Position numbers and translations under genes: made by a program
Notes under the pieces: model-generated
What the model was told of the DNA's origin: nothing
Database searches by the model: none
The model's input: the letters and a program-made list of their open reading frames with translations, nothing else
Assembly (NCBI RefSeq): GCF_029227915.1
Contig: NC_079879.1
Coordinates: forward strand, 31,564,501 to 31,628,500
Direction: 5' to 3'
Origin: Hydractinia symbiolongicarpus
Taxonomy: Eukaryota; Cnidaria; Hydrozoa; Anthoathecata; Hydractiniidae
Length of the DNA: 64,000 nucleotides
Shown here: piece by piece, positions 12,025 through 24,238 of the stretch
Numbering within the stretch: the first letter of the stretch is position 1
How the letters are laid out: each line of letters opens with the position of its first letter

Positions 12025-13443
12025 AGGGAGTAAACTCATTTCCCGAACGATTTTTCACATTATTTTTTCACCACTAAAACGCATGAGACTTGTAGTTTTC
12101 AAAAGTGTTTTCATTTTTGATGAGACGCTGAATAAAAGAAGTTTAATAGCCGGCAAACGAAAACCCGCGATTTCCCGTAAATCCCGGGCTTGGCCCGTAT
12201 AGTTGAATGTATATAAAGAAAGTACCCAGGGAGTAAACTGATTTCCCGAACGATTTTTCAAATTATTTCTGCACCACTAGAATGGATGAGACTTGTAGTT
12301 TCCAAAAAGGTTTTCATTTTTAATGAGATGCTTTATGAAAGAGGTTTAATCGCCGGCAAACGAAATACCACGATTTCCCTAAATCCCGGGCTTGTCCCGT
12401 ATAGTCGAATGTTTACAAAGAAAGTACCCTGTGAGTAAACTCATTTCCAGAAGGATTTTTTAAATTATTTTTTCACCACTAAAACGCATTAGACTTGTAG
12501 TTTTCAAAAATGTTTTCATTTTTGATGAGACGCTGAATAAAATGAGTTTAATCGCCGGCAAACGAAATCCCGCGATTTCCCGTAAATCCCGGACTCGGCC
12601 CGTATAGTCAAAAGTATACAAAGAAAGTACCCAGGGAGTAAACTCATTTCCCGAACGATTTTTTAAATTATTTTTTCACCACTAAAACGCATAAGACTTG
12701 TAGTTTTCAGAAATGTTTTCATTTTTGATGAGACGCTTAGTGAAAGTGGTTTAATCGCCGGCAAACGAAAACCCGCGATTTCCCGTAAATCCCGGGCTTG
12801 GCCTGTATAGTCGAATGTATACAAAGAAAGTACCCTGCGAGTAAACTCATTTCCAAAACGATTTTTTAAATTATCTTTTCACCACTAAAACGCATGAGAC
12901 TTGTAGTTTTCAAAAATGTTTTCATTTTTGATGAGAGGCTGAATAAAAGGAGTTTAATCGCCGGCAAACGAAAACCTGCGATTTCTCGTAAATCCCGGAC
13001 TCGGCCCGTATAGTCAAAAGTATACAAAGAAAGTACCCAGGGAGGAAACTCATTTCCAAAACGGTTTTTTAAATTATCTTTTCACCACTAAAACGCATGA
13101 GACTTGTAGTTTTCAAAAATGTTTTCATTTTTGATGAGACGCTGAATAAAATGAGTTTAATCGCCGGCAAACGAAAACCCGCGATTTCCCGTAAATCCCG
13201 GACTCGGCCCGTATAGTCAAAAGTATACAAAGAAAGTACCAGGGAGTAAACTCATTTCTCGAACGATTTTTTAAATTATTTTTTCACCACTAAAACGCAT
13301 AAGACTTGTAGTTTTCAGAAATGTTTTCATTTTTGATGAGACGCTTAGTGAAAGTGGTTTAATCGCCGGCAAACGAAAACCCGCGATTTCCCGTAAATCC
13401 CGGGCTTGGCCTGTATAGTCGAATGTATACAAAGAAAGTACCC
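12006..13443 (+). repeat. 7-monomer tandem duplication, copy 2
   Basis: This is the second copy of the 1419-bp unit. After 13443 the sequence is close to 10401 onward. It then enters a third, slightly diverged copy of the unit, eight monomers after copy 2. Confidence 0.9.
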
Positions 13444-13519
13444 TGCGAGTAAACTCATTTCTAAAACGATTTTTTAAATTATCTTTTCTTCACTAAAACG
13501 CATGAGACTTGTAGTTTTC

Positions 13520-16222
13520 AAAAATGTTTTCATTTTTGATGAGAGGCTGAATAAAAGGAGTTTAATCGCCGGCAAACGAAAACCTGCGATTTCTCGTAAA
13601 TCCCGGACTCGGCCCGTATAGTCAAAAGTTTACAAAGAAAGTACCCAGGGAGTAAACTCATTTCCCGAACGATTTTTCACATTATTTTTTCACCACTAAA
13701 ACGCATGAGACTTGTAGTTTTCAAAAGTGTTTTCATTTTTGATGAGACGCTGAATAAAAGATGTTTAATAGCCGGCAAACGAAAACCCGCGATTTCCCGT
13801 AAATCCCGGGCTTGGCCCGTATAGTTGAATGTATATAAAGAAAGTACCCAGGGAGTAAACTGATTTCCCGAACGATTTTTCAAATTATTTCTGCACCACT
13901 AGAATGGATGAGACTTGTAGTTTCCAAAAAGGTTTTCATTTTTAATGAGATGCTTTATGAAAGAGGTTTAATCGCCGGCAAACGAAATACCACGATTTCC
14001 CTAAATCCCGGGCTTGTCCCGTATAGTCGAATGTTTACAAAGAAAGTACCCTGTGAGTAAACTCATTTCCAGAAGGATTTTTTAAATTATTTTTTCACCA
14101 CTAAAACGCATTAGACTTGTAGTTTTCAAAAATGTTTTCATTTTTGATGAGACGCTGAATAAAATGAGTTTAATCGCCGGCAAACGAAATCCCGCGATTT
14201 CCCGTAAATCCCGGACTCGGCCCGTATAGTCAAAAGTATACAAAGAAAGTACCCAGGGAGTAAACTCATTTCCCGAACGATTTTTTAAATTATTTTTTCA
14301 CCACTAAAACGCATAAGACTTGTAGTTTTCAGAAATGTTTTCATTTTTGATGAGACGCTTAGTGAAAGTGGTTTAATCGCCGGCAAACGAAAACCCGCGA
14401 TTTCCCGTAAATCCCGGGCTTGGCCTGTATAGTCGAATGTATACAAAGAAAGTACCCTGCGAGTAAACTCATTTCCAAAACGATTTTTTAAATTATCTTT
14501 TCACCACTAAAACGCATGAGACTTGTAGTTTTCAAAAATGTTTTCATTTTTGATGAGAGGCTGAATAAAAGGAGTTTAATCGCCGGCAAACGAAAACCTG
14601 CGATTTCTCGTAAATCCCGGACTCGGCCCGTATAGTCAAAAGTATACAAAGAAAGTACCCAGGGAGGAAACTCATTTCCAAAACGGTTTTTTAAATTATC
14701 TTTTCACCACTAAAACGCATGAGACTTGTAGTTTTCAAAAATGTTTTCATTTTTGATGAGACGCTGAATAAAATGAGTTTAATCGCCGGCAAACGAAAAC
14801 CCGCGATTTCCCGTAAATCCCGGACTCGGCCCGTATAGTCAAAAGTATACAAAGAAAGTACCCAAGGAGTAAACTCATTTCTCGAACGATTTTTTAAATT
14901 ATTTTTTCACCACTAAAACGCATAAGACTTGTAGTTTTCAGAAATGTTTTCATTTTTGATGAGACGCTTAGTAAAAGTGGTTTAATCGCCGGCAAACGAA
15001 AACCCGCGATTTCCCGTAAATCCCGGGCTTGGCCTGTATAGTCGAATGTATACAAAGAAAGTACCCTGTGAGTAAACTCATTTCCAAAACGATTTTTTAA
15101 ATTATCTTTTCACCACTAAAACGCATGAGACTTGTAGTTTTCAAAAATGTTTTCATTTTTGATGAGAGGCTGAATAAAAGGAGTTTAATCGCCGGCAAAC
15201 GAAAACCTGCGATTTCCTGTAAATCCCGGACTCGGCCCGTATAGTCAAAAGTATACAAAGAAAGTACCCAGGGAGGAAACTCATTTCCAAAACGGTTTTT
15301 TAAATTATTTTTTCACCGCTAAAACGCATAAGACTTGTAGTTTTCAGAAATGTTTTCATTTTTGATGAGACGCTAAATAAAAGGAGTTTAATCACCGGCA
15401 AACGAAAACCCGCGATTTCCCGTAAATGCCGGACTCGGCCCGTATAGTCAAAAGTATACAAAGAAAGTACCCAGGGAGTAAACTCATTTCTCGAACGATT
15501 TTTTAAATTATTTTTTCACCACTAAAACGCATAAGACTTGTAGTTTTCAGAAATGTTTTCATTTTTGATGAGACGCTTAGTGAAAGTGGTTTAATCGCCG
15601 GCAAACGAAAACCCGCGATTTCCCGTAAATCCCGGGCTTGGCCTGTATAGTCGAATGTATACAAAGAAAGTACCCTGTGAGTAAACTCATTTCCAAAACG
15701 ATTTTTTAAATTATCTTTTCACCACTAAAACGCATGAGACTTGTATTTTTCAAAAATGTTTTCATTTTTGATGAGAGGCTGAATAAAAGGAGTTTAATCG
15801 CCGGCAAACGAAAACCTGCGATTTCCCGTAAATCCCGGACTCGGCCCGTATAGTCAAAAGTATACAAAGAAAGTACCCAGGGAGGAAACTCATTTCCAAA
15901 ACGGTTTTTTAAATTATCTTTTCACCACTAAAACGCATTAGACTTGTAGTTTTCAAAAATGTTTTCATTTTTGATGAGACGCTAAATAAAAGGAGTTTAA
16001 TCGCCGGCAATCGAAAACCTGCGATTTCCCGTAAATCCCGGACTCGGCCCGTATAGCCAAAAGTATACAAAGAAAGTACCCAGGGAATAAACTCATTTCC
16101 CGAACGATTTTTTAAATTATTTTGTCACAACTAAAACGCATGAGACTTGTAGTTTTCAAAAATGTTTTCATTTTTGATGAGACGCTGAATAAAAGAAGTT
16201 TAATCGCCGGCAAACGAAAACC
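13520..16222 (+). repeat. 14-monomer HOR, copy 1 (offset 2841 bp)
   Basis: This 2703-bp segment repeats at 16361-19063 with no difference seen at the points checked. Shared rare markers are GTCAAAAGTTTACAAAG (13621, 16462), AGTAAAAGTGG (about 14971, 17812), AATCACCGGC, CCGGCAATCGAAAACC and TTTGTCACAACTAAAACG (16121, 18962). Confidence 0.92.
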
Positions 16223-16360
16223 CGCGATTTCCCGTAAATCCCGGGCTTGGCCTGTATAGTCGAATGTATACAAAGAAAGTACCCAGGAAGTAAACTCATT
16301 TCCCGAACGATTTTTTAAATTATTATTTCACCACTAAAGCCCATGAGACTTGTAGTTTTT

Positions 16361-19063
16361 AAAAATGTTTTCATTTTTGATGAGAGGCTGAATAAAAGGA
16401 GTTTAATCGCCGGCAAACGAAAACCTGCGATTTCTCGTAAATCCCGGACTCGGCCCGTATAGTCAAAAGTTTACAAAGAAAGTACCCAGGGAGTAAACTC
16501 ATTTCCCGAACGATTTTTCACATTATTTTTTCACCACTAAAACGCATGAGACTTGTAGTTTTCAAAAGTGTTTTCATTTTTGATGAGACGCTGAATAAAA
16601 GATGTTTAATAGCCGGCAAACGAAAACCCGCGATTTCCCGTAAATCCCGGGCTTGGCCCGTATAGTTGAATGTATATAAAGAAAGTACCCAGGGAGTAAA
16701 CTGATTTCCCGAACGATTTTTCAAATTATTTCTGCACCACTAGAATGGATGAGACTTGTAGTTTCCAAAAAGGTTTTCATTTTTAATGAGATGCTTTATG
16801 AAAGAGGTTTAATCGCCGGCAAACGAAATACCACGATTTCCCTAAATCCCGGGCTTGTCCCGTATAGTCGAATGTTTACAAAGAAAGTACCCTGTGAGTA
16901 AACTCATTTCCAGAAGGATTTTTTAAATTATTTTTTCACCACTAAAACGCATTAGACTTGTAGTTTTCAAAAATGTTTTCATTTTTGATGAGACGCTGAA
17001 TAAAATGAGTTTAATCGCCGGCAAACGAAATCCCGCGATTTCCCGTAAATCCCGGACTCGGCCCGTATAGTCAAAAGTATACAAAGAAAGTACCCAGGGA
17101 GTAAACTCATTTCCCGAACGATTTTTTAAATTATTTTTTCACCACTAAAACGCATAAGACTTGTAGTTTTCAGAAATGTTTTCATTTTTGATGAGACGCT
17201 TAGTGAAAGTGGTTTAATCGCCGGCAAACGAAAACCCGCGATTTCCCGTAAATCCCGGGCTTGGCCTGTATAGTCGAATGTATACAAAGAAAGTACCCTG
17301 CGAGTAAACTCATTTCCAAAACGATTTTTTAAATTATCTTTTCACCACTAAAACGCATGAGACTTGTAGTTTTCAAAAATGTTTTCATTTTTGATGAGAG
17401 GCTGAATAAAAGGAGTTTAATCGCCGGCAAACGAAAACCTGCGATTTCTCGTAAATCCCGGACTCGGCCCGTATAGTCAAAAGTATACAAAGAAAGTACC
17501 CAGGGAGGAAACTCATTTCCAAAACGGTTTTTTAAATTATCTTTTCACCACTAAAACGCATGAGACTTGTAGTTTTCAAAAATGTTTTCATTTTTGATGA
17601 GACGCTGAATAAAATGAGTTTAATCGCCGGCAAACGAAAACCCGCGATTTCCCGTAAATCCCGGACTCGGCCCGTATAGTCAAAAGTATACAAAGAAAGT
17701 ACCCAAGGAGTAAACTCATTTCTCGAACGATTTTTTAAATTATTTTTTCACCACTAAAACGCATAAGACTTGTAGTTTTCAGAAATGTTTTCATTTTTGA
17801 TGAGACGCTTAGTAAAAGTGGTTTAATCGCCGGCAAACGAAAACCCGCGATTTCCCGTAAATCCCGGGCTTGGCCTGTATAGTCGAATGTATACAAAGAA
17901 AGTACCCTGTGAGTAAACTCATTTCCAAAACGATTTTTTAAATTATCTTTTCACCACTAAAACGCATGAGACTTGTAGTTTTCAAAAATGTTTTCATTTT
18001 TGATGAGAGGCTGAATAAAAGGAGTTTAATCGCCGGCAAACGAAAACCTGCGATTTCCTGTAAATCCCGGACTCGGCCCGTATAGTCAAAAGTATACAAA
18101 GAAAGTACCCAGGGAGGAAACTCATTTCCAAAACGGTTTTTTAAATTATTTTTTCACCGCTAAAACGCATAAGACTTGTAGTTTTCAGAAATGTTTTCAT
18201 TTTTGATGAGACGCTAAATAAAAGGAGTTTAATCACCGGCAAACGAAAACCCGCGATTTCCCGTAAATGCCGGACTCGGCCCGTATAGTCAAAAGTATAC
18301 AAAGAAAGTACCCAGGGAGTAAACTCATTTCTCGAACGATTTTTTAAATTATTTTTTCACCACTAAAACGCATAAGACTTGTAGTTTTCAGAAATGTTTT
18401 CATTTTTGATGAGACGCTTAGTGAAAGTGGTTTAATCGCCGGCAAACGAAAACCCGCGATTTCCCGTAAATCCCGGGCTTGGCCTGTATAGTCGAATGTA
18501 TACAAAGAAAGTACCCTGTGAGTAAACTCATTTCCAAAACGATTTTTTAAATTATCTTTTCACCACTAAAACGCATGAGACTTGTATTTTTCAAAAATGT
18601 TTTCATTTTTGATGAGAGGCTGAATAAAAGGAGTTTAATCGCCGGCAAACGAAAACCTGCGATTTCCCGTAAATCCCGGACTCGGCCCGTATAGTCAAAA
18701 GTATACAAAGAAAGTACCCAGGGAGGAAACTCATTTCCAAAACGGTTTTTTAAATTATCTTTTCACCACTAAAACGCATTAGACTTGTAGTTTTCAAAAA
18801 TGTTTTCATTTTTGATGAGACGCTAAATAAAAGGAGTTTAATCGCCGGCAATCGAAAACCTGCGATTTCCCGTAAATCCCGGACTCGGCCCGTATAGCCA
18901 AAAGTATACAAAGAAAGTACCCAGGGAATAAACTCATTTCCCGAACGATTTTTTAAATTATTTTGTCACAACTAAAACGCATGAGACTTGTAGTTTTCAA
19001 AAATGTTTTCATTTTTGATGAGACGCTGAATAAAAGAAGTTTAATCGCCGGCAAACGAAAACC
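16361..19063 (+). repeat. 14-monomer HOR, copy 2
   Basis: This is the second copy of the 2.84-kb unit. The 138 bp between the copies (16223-16360) are diverged from the sequence just after copy 2. Near-identity over 2.7 kb in a fast-changing satellite implies a recent event, or an assembly duplication that should be excluded. Confidence 0.92.
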
Positions 19064-19453
19064 TGTGATTTCCCGTAAATCCCGGACTCGGCCTGTAAAT
19101 TCAAAAGTATACAAAAAAAGTACCCAGGAAGTAAACTCATTTCCCGAACGATTTTTTAAATTATTATTTCACCACTAAAGCCCATGAGACTTGTAGTTTT
19201 TAAAATATTTTTCATTTTTGATGAGACGCAGAATAAAAGAAGTTTATTCGCCGGCAAACGAAAACCCACGACTTCCCGTAACTCCCGGACTCGGCCCGTA
19301 TAGTCAAAAGTATACAAAGAAAGTTCCCAGGGAGTAAACTCATTTCCGGAACGATTTTTTAAATTATTATTTCACCAATAAAGCCCATGAGACTTGTAGT
19401 TTTGAGAAATGTTTTCATTTTTGATGAGACGCTTAATGAAAGTGGTTTAATCG

Positions 19454-20318
19454 CCGGCAAACGAAAACCCGCGATTTCCCGTAAATCCCGGGCTTGGCCC
19501 GTATAGTCGAATGTATACAAAGAAAGTACCCTGTGAGTAAACTCATTTCCAAAACGATTTTTTAAATTATCTTTTTACCACTAAAACGCATGAGACTTGT
19601 AGTTTTCAAAAACGTTTTCATTTTTGATGAGACGCTGATTAAAAGAAGTTTAATTGCCGGCAAACGAAAACCCGCCATTTCCCGTAAACCCCGGACTCGG
19701 CCCGTATAGTCAAAAGTATATGAAGAAAGTACCCAGGGAGTAAACTCATTTCCCGAACGATTTTTCACATTATTTTTTCACCACTAAAACGCATGAGACT
19801 TGTAGTTTTCAAAAGTGTTTTCATTTTTGATGAGACGCTGAATAAAAGAAGTTTAATAGCCGGCAAACGAAAACCCGCGATTTCCCGTAAATCCCGGGCT
19901 TGGCCCGTATAGTCGAATGTATACAAAGAAAGTACCCTGTGAGTAAACTCATTTCCAAAACGATTTTTTAAATTATCTTTTTACCACTAAAACGCATGAG
20001 ACTTGTAGTTTTCAAAAACGTTTTCATTTTTGATGAGACGCTGATTAAAAGAAGTTTAATTGCCGGCAAACGAAAACCCGCCATTTCCCGTAAACCCCGG
20101 ACTCGGCCCGTATAGTCAAAAGTATATGAAGAAAGTACCCAGGGAGTAAACTCATTTCCCGAACGATTTTTCACATTATTTTTTCACCACTAAAACGCAT
20201 GAGACTTGTAGTTTTCAAAAGTGTTTTCATTTTTGATGAGACGCTGAATAAAAGAAGTTTAATAGCCGGCAAACGAAAACCCGCGATTTCCCGTAAATCC
20301 CGGGCTTGGCCCGTATAG
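19454..20318 (+). repeat. Dimer tandem duplication (406 bp)
   Basis: Two monomers at about 19454-19859 repeat at 19860-20265, with a partial third start to about 20318. Shared rare markers are AAAAACGTTTTC, GACGCTGATTAAAAG, AAACCCGCCATTTCCC and GTATATGAAGAAAG. Confidence 0.87.
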
Positions 20319-20669
20319 TTGAATGTATAGAAAGAAAGTACCCAGGGAGTAAACTGATTTCCCGAACGGTTTTTCAAATTATTTCTGCACCACTAGAATG
20401 GATGAGACTTGTAGTTTCCAAAAAGGTTTTCATTTTTAATGAGATGCTTTATGAAAGAGGTTTAATCGCCGGCAAACGAAATACCACGATTTCCCTAAAT
20501 CCCGGGCTTGTCCCGTATAGTCGAATGTTTACAAAGAAAGTACCCTGTGAGTAAACTCATTTCCAGAACGATTTTTTAAATTATTTTTTCACCACTAAAA
20601 CGCATTAGACTTGTAGTTTTCAAAAATGTTTTCATTTTTGATGAGACGCTGAATAAAATGAGTTTAATC

Positions 20670-20872
20670 GCCGGCAAACGAAAACCCGCGATTTCCCGTA
20701 AATCCCGGACTCGGCCCGTATAGTCAAAAGTATACAAAGAAAGTACCCAGGGAGTAAACTCATTTCCCGAACGATTTTTTAAATTATTTTTTCACCACTA
20801 AAACGCATAAGACTTGTAGTTTTCAGAAATGTTTTCATTTTTGATGAGACGCTTAGTGAAAGTGGTTTAATC
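20670..20872 (+). repeat. Reference type A monomer (203 bp)
   Basis: This copy has the alternative set of linked variants: GGACTCGG for GGGCTTGG, GTCAAAAG for GTCGAATG, CCCAGGGAGT for CCCTGTGAGT, and TTTCCCGAACG for TTTCCAAAACG. The CCCGGG site is lost and the hairpin at 37 to 49 has one mismatch. In zone 2, A and B monomers often alternate. Elsewhere, hybrids that switch set within one monomer are common, for example 191-393. Confidence 0.92.
20715..20728 (-). other. Corresponding site in a type A monomer, TTCG lost
   Basis: At the same monomer positions type A reads TTTGACTATACGGG on the minus strand. The CGGG half and the central A remain but the TTCG half is gone. This is the box-negative partner of the type B site and is listed for comparison only. 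Confidence 0.35.
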
Positions 20873-23800
20873 GCCGGCAAACGAAAACCCGCGATTTCCC
20901 GTAAATCCCGGACTCGGCCTGTATAGTCGAATGTATACAAAGAAAGTACCCTGTGAGTAAACTCATTTCCAAAACGATTTTTTAAATTATCTTTTCACCA
21001 CTAAAACGCATGAGACTTGTAGTTTTCAAAAATGTTTTCATTTTTGATGAGAGGCTGAATAAAAGGAGTTTAATCGCCGGCAAACGAAAACCTGCGATTT
21101 CCCGTAAATCCCGGACTCGGCCCGTTTAGTCAAAAGTATACAAAGAAAGTACCCAGGGAGGAAACTCATTTCCAAAACGACTTTTTAAATTATCTTTTCA
21201 CCACTAAAACGCATGAGACTTGTAGTTTTCAAAAATGTTTTCATTTTTGATGAGACGCTTAGTGAAAGTGGTTTAATCGCCGGCAAACGAAAACCCGCGA
21301 TTTCCCGTAAATCCCGTACTCGGCCTGTATAGTCGAATGTATACAAAGAAAGTACCCTGTGAGTAAACTCATTTCCAAAACGATTTTTTAAATTATCTTT
21401 TCACCACTAAAACGCATGAGACTTGTAGTTTTCAAAAATGTTTTCATTTTTGATGAGAGGCTGAATAAAAGGAGTTTAATCGCCGGCAAACGAAAACCTG
21501 CGATTTCCCGTAAATCCCGGACTCGGCCCGTATAGTCAAAAGTATACAAAGAAAGTACCCAGGGAGGAAACTCATTTCCAAAACGGTTTTTTAAATTATC
21601 TTTTCACCACTAAAACGCATGAGACTTGTAGTTTTCAAAAATGTTTTCATTTTTGATGAGACGCTAAATAAAAGGAGTTTAATCGCCGGCAATCGAAAAC
21701 CTGCGATTTCCCGTAAATCCCGGACTCGGCCCGTATAGCCAAAAGTATACAAAGAAAGTACCCAGGGAATAAACTCATTTCCCGAACGATTTTTTAAATT
21801 ATTTTGTCACCACTAAAACGCATGAGACTTGTAGTTTTCAAAAATGTTTTCATTTTTGATGAGACGCTGAATAAAAGAAGTTTAATCGCCGGCAAACGAA
21901 AACCTGCGATTTCCCGTAATTCCCGGACTCGGCCTGTAAAGTCAAAAGTATACAAAAAAAGTACCCAGGAAGTAAACTCATTTCCCGAACGATTTTTTAA
22001 ATTATTATTTCACCACTAAAGCCCATGAGACTTGTAGTTTTTAAAATATTTTTCATTTTTGATGAGACGCAGAATAAAAGAAGTTTATTCGCCGGCAAAC
22101 GAAAACCCACGACTTCCCGTAACACCCGGACTCGGCCCGTATAGTCAAAAGTATACAAAGAAAGTTTCCAGGGAGTAAACTCATTTCCGGAACGATTTTT
22201 TAAATTATTATTTCACCACTAAAGCCCATGAGACTTGTAGTTTTCAGAAATGTTTTCATTTTTGATGAGACGCTTAATGAAAGTGGTTTAATCGCCGGCA
22301 AACTTAAACCCGCGATTTCCCGTAAATCCCGGGCTTGGCCGGTATAGTCGAATGTATACAAAGAAAGTACCCTGTGAGTAAACTCATTTCCAGAACGATT
22401 TTTTAAATTATTTTTTCACCACTAAAACACGTGATACTTGTAGTTTTCAAAAGTGTGTTCATTTTTGATGAGACGCTGAATAAAAGAAGTTTAATCGCCG
22501 GCAAACGAAAACCCGCGATTTCCCGTAAATCCCAGGTATGGCCCGTATAGTTGAATGTATATAAAGAAAGTACCCAGGGAGTAAACTGATTTCCCGAACG
22601 ATTTTTCAAATTATTTCTGCACACTAGAACGAATGAGACTTGTAGTTTCCAAAAATGTTTTCATTTTTAATGAGACGCTTAATAAAAGAAGTTTAATCGC
22701 CGGCAAACGAAAACCCGCGATTTCCCGTAAATCCCAGGCTTGGCCCGTATAGTTGAATGTATATAAAGAAAGTACCCAGGGAGTAAACTGATTTCCCGAA
22801 CGATTTTTCAAATTATTTCTGCACACTAGAACGAATGAGACTTGTAGTTTCCAAAAATGTTTTCATTTTTAATGAGACGCTTAATGAAAGAGGTTTAATC
22901 GCCGGCAAACGAAAACCCGCGAGTTCCCGTAAATCCCGGGCTTGGCCCGTATAGTCGAATGTATACAAAGAAAGTACCCAGTGAGTAAACTCATTTCCAA
23001 AACGATTTTTTAAATTATGTTTTCACCACTAAAACGCATGAGACTTGTAGTTTTCAAAAATGTTTTCATTTTGGATGAGACGCTGAATAAAAGGAGTTTA
23101 ATCGCCGGCAAACGAAAACCTGCGATTTCCCGTCAATCCCGGACTCGGCCCGTATAGTCAAAAGTATACAAAGAAAGTACCCAGGGAGTAAACTCATTTC
23201 CCGAACGATTTTTTAAATTATTATTTCACCACTAAAGCCCATGAGACTTGTAGTTTTCAGAAATGTTTTCATTTTTGATGAGACGCTTAGTGAAAGTGGT
23301 TTAATCGCCGGCAAACGAAAACCTGCGATTTCCCGTCAATCCCGGACTCGGCCCGTATAGTCAAAAGTATACAAAGAAAGTACCCAGGGAGTAAACTCAT
23401 TTCCCGAACGATTTTTTAAATTATTATTTCACCACTAAAGCCCATGAGACTTGTAGTTTTCAGAAATGTTTTCATTTTTGATGAGACGCTTAGTGAAAGT
23501 GGTTTAATCGCCGGCAAACGAAAACCCGCGATTTCCCGTAAATCCCGGGCTTGGCCCGTATAGTCGCATGTATACAAAGAAAATACCCTGTGAGTAAACT
23601 CATTTCCAAAACGATTTTTTGAATTATCTTTTCACCACTAAAATGCATGAGACTTGTAGTTTTCAAAAATCTTTTCATTTTTGATGAGACGCTGAATCAA
23701 AGGAGTTTAATCGCCGGCAAACTAAAACTTGCGATTTCCCGTAAATCCCGGACTCGGCCCGTATAGTCAAAAGTATACAAAGAAAGTACAAAGGGAGTAA

Positions 23801-24238
23801 ACTCATTCCCGAACGATTTTTTAAATTATTATTTCACCACTAAAACGCATGAGACTTGTAGTTTTCAGAAATGTTTTCATTTTTGATGAGACGTTTAGTG
23901 AAAGTGGTTTAATCGCCTGCAAACGAAAACCCGCGATTTCCCGTAAATCCCGGGCTTGGCCGTATAGTCGAATGTATACAAAGAAAGTACCCTGTGAGTA
24001 AACTCATTTCCAAAACGGTTTTTTAAATTATCTTTTCACCACTAAGACGCATGAGACTTGTAGTTTTTAAAAATGTTTTCATTTTTGATGAGACGCTGAA
24101 TAAAAGGAGTTTAATCGCCGGCAATCGAAAACCTGCGATTTCCCGTAAATCCCGGACTCGGCCCGTATAGTCAAAAGTATACAAATAAAGTACCCAGGGA
24201 GTACACTCATTTCCCGAACGATTCTTTAAATTATTATT

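Larger units (their letters stand above)
9800..22042. repeat. Zone 2: strongly amplified A/B higher-order repeats
   Basis: The marker GAATGGATGA with AATGAGATGCTTTATG occurs once per HOR, at 9848, 10861, 12280, 13902, 16743 and 20396. The spacings are 5, 7, 8, 14 and 18 monomers. The variant GGCCTGTATAG (C to T at a CpG) is found only here, between about 10.3 and 21.4 kb. One 7-monomer unit reads, in order, V-like, III, A, B, A, A, B. No genes were seen. Confidence 0.85.
18850..22042 (+). repeat. Third, rearranged register of the 2841-bp HOR
   Basis: AATCGAAAACC with GTATAGCCAAAAG at 18850 recurs at 21691, again 2841 bp on. The following stretch also matches (TTAAAATATTTTTCATTT with GACGCAGAATAAAAG near 19200 and 22041). 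Inside this period the GAATGGATGA marker has moved by four monomers relative to the previous unit. An internal loss of four monomers and a gain of four elsewhere happen to restore the length. Confidence 0.75.
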
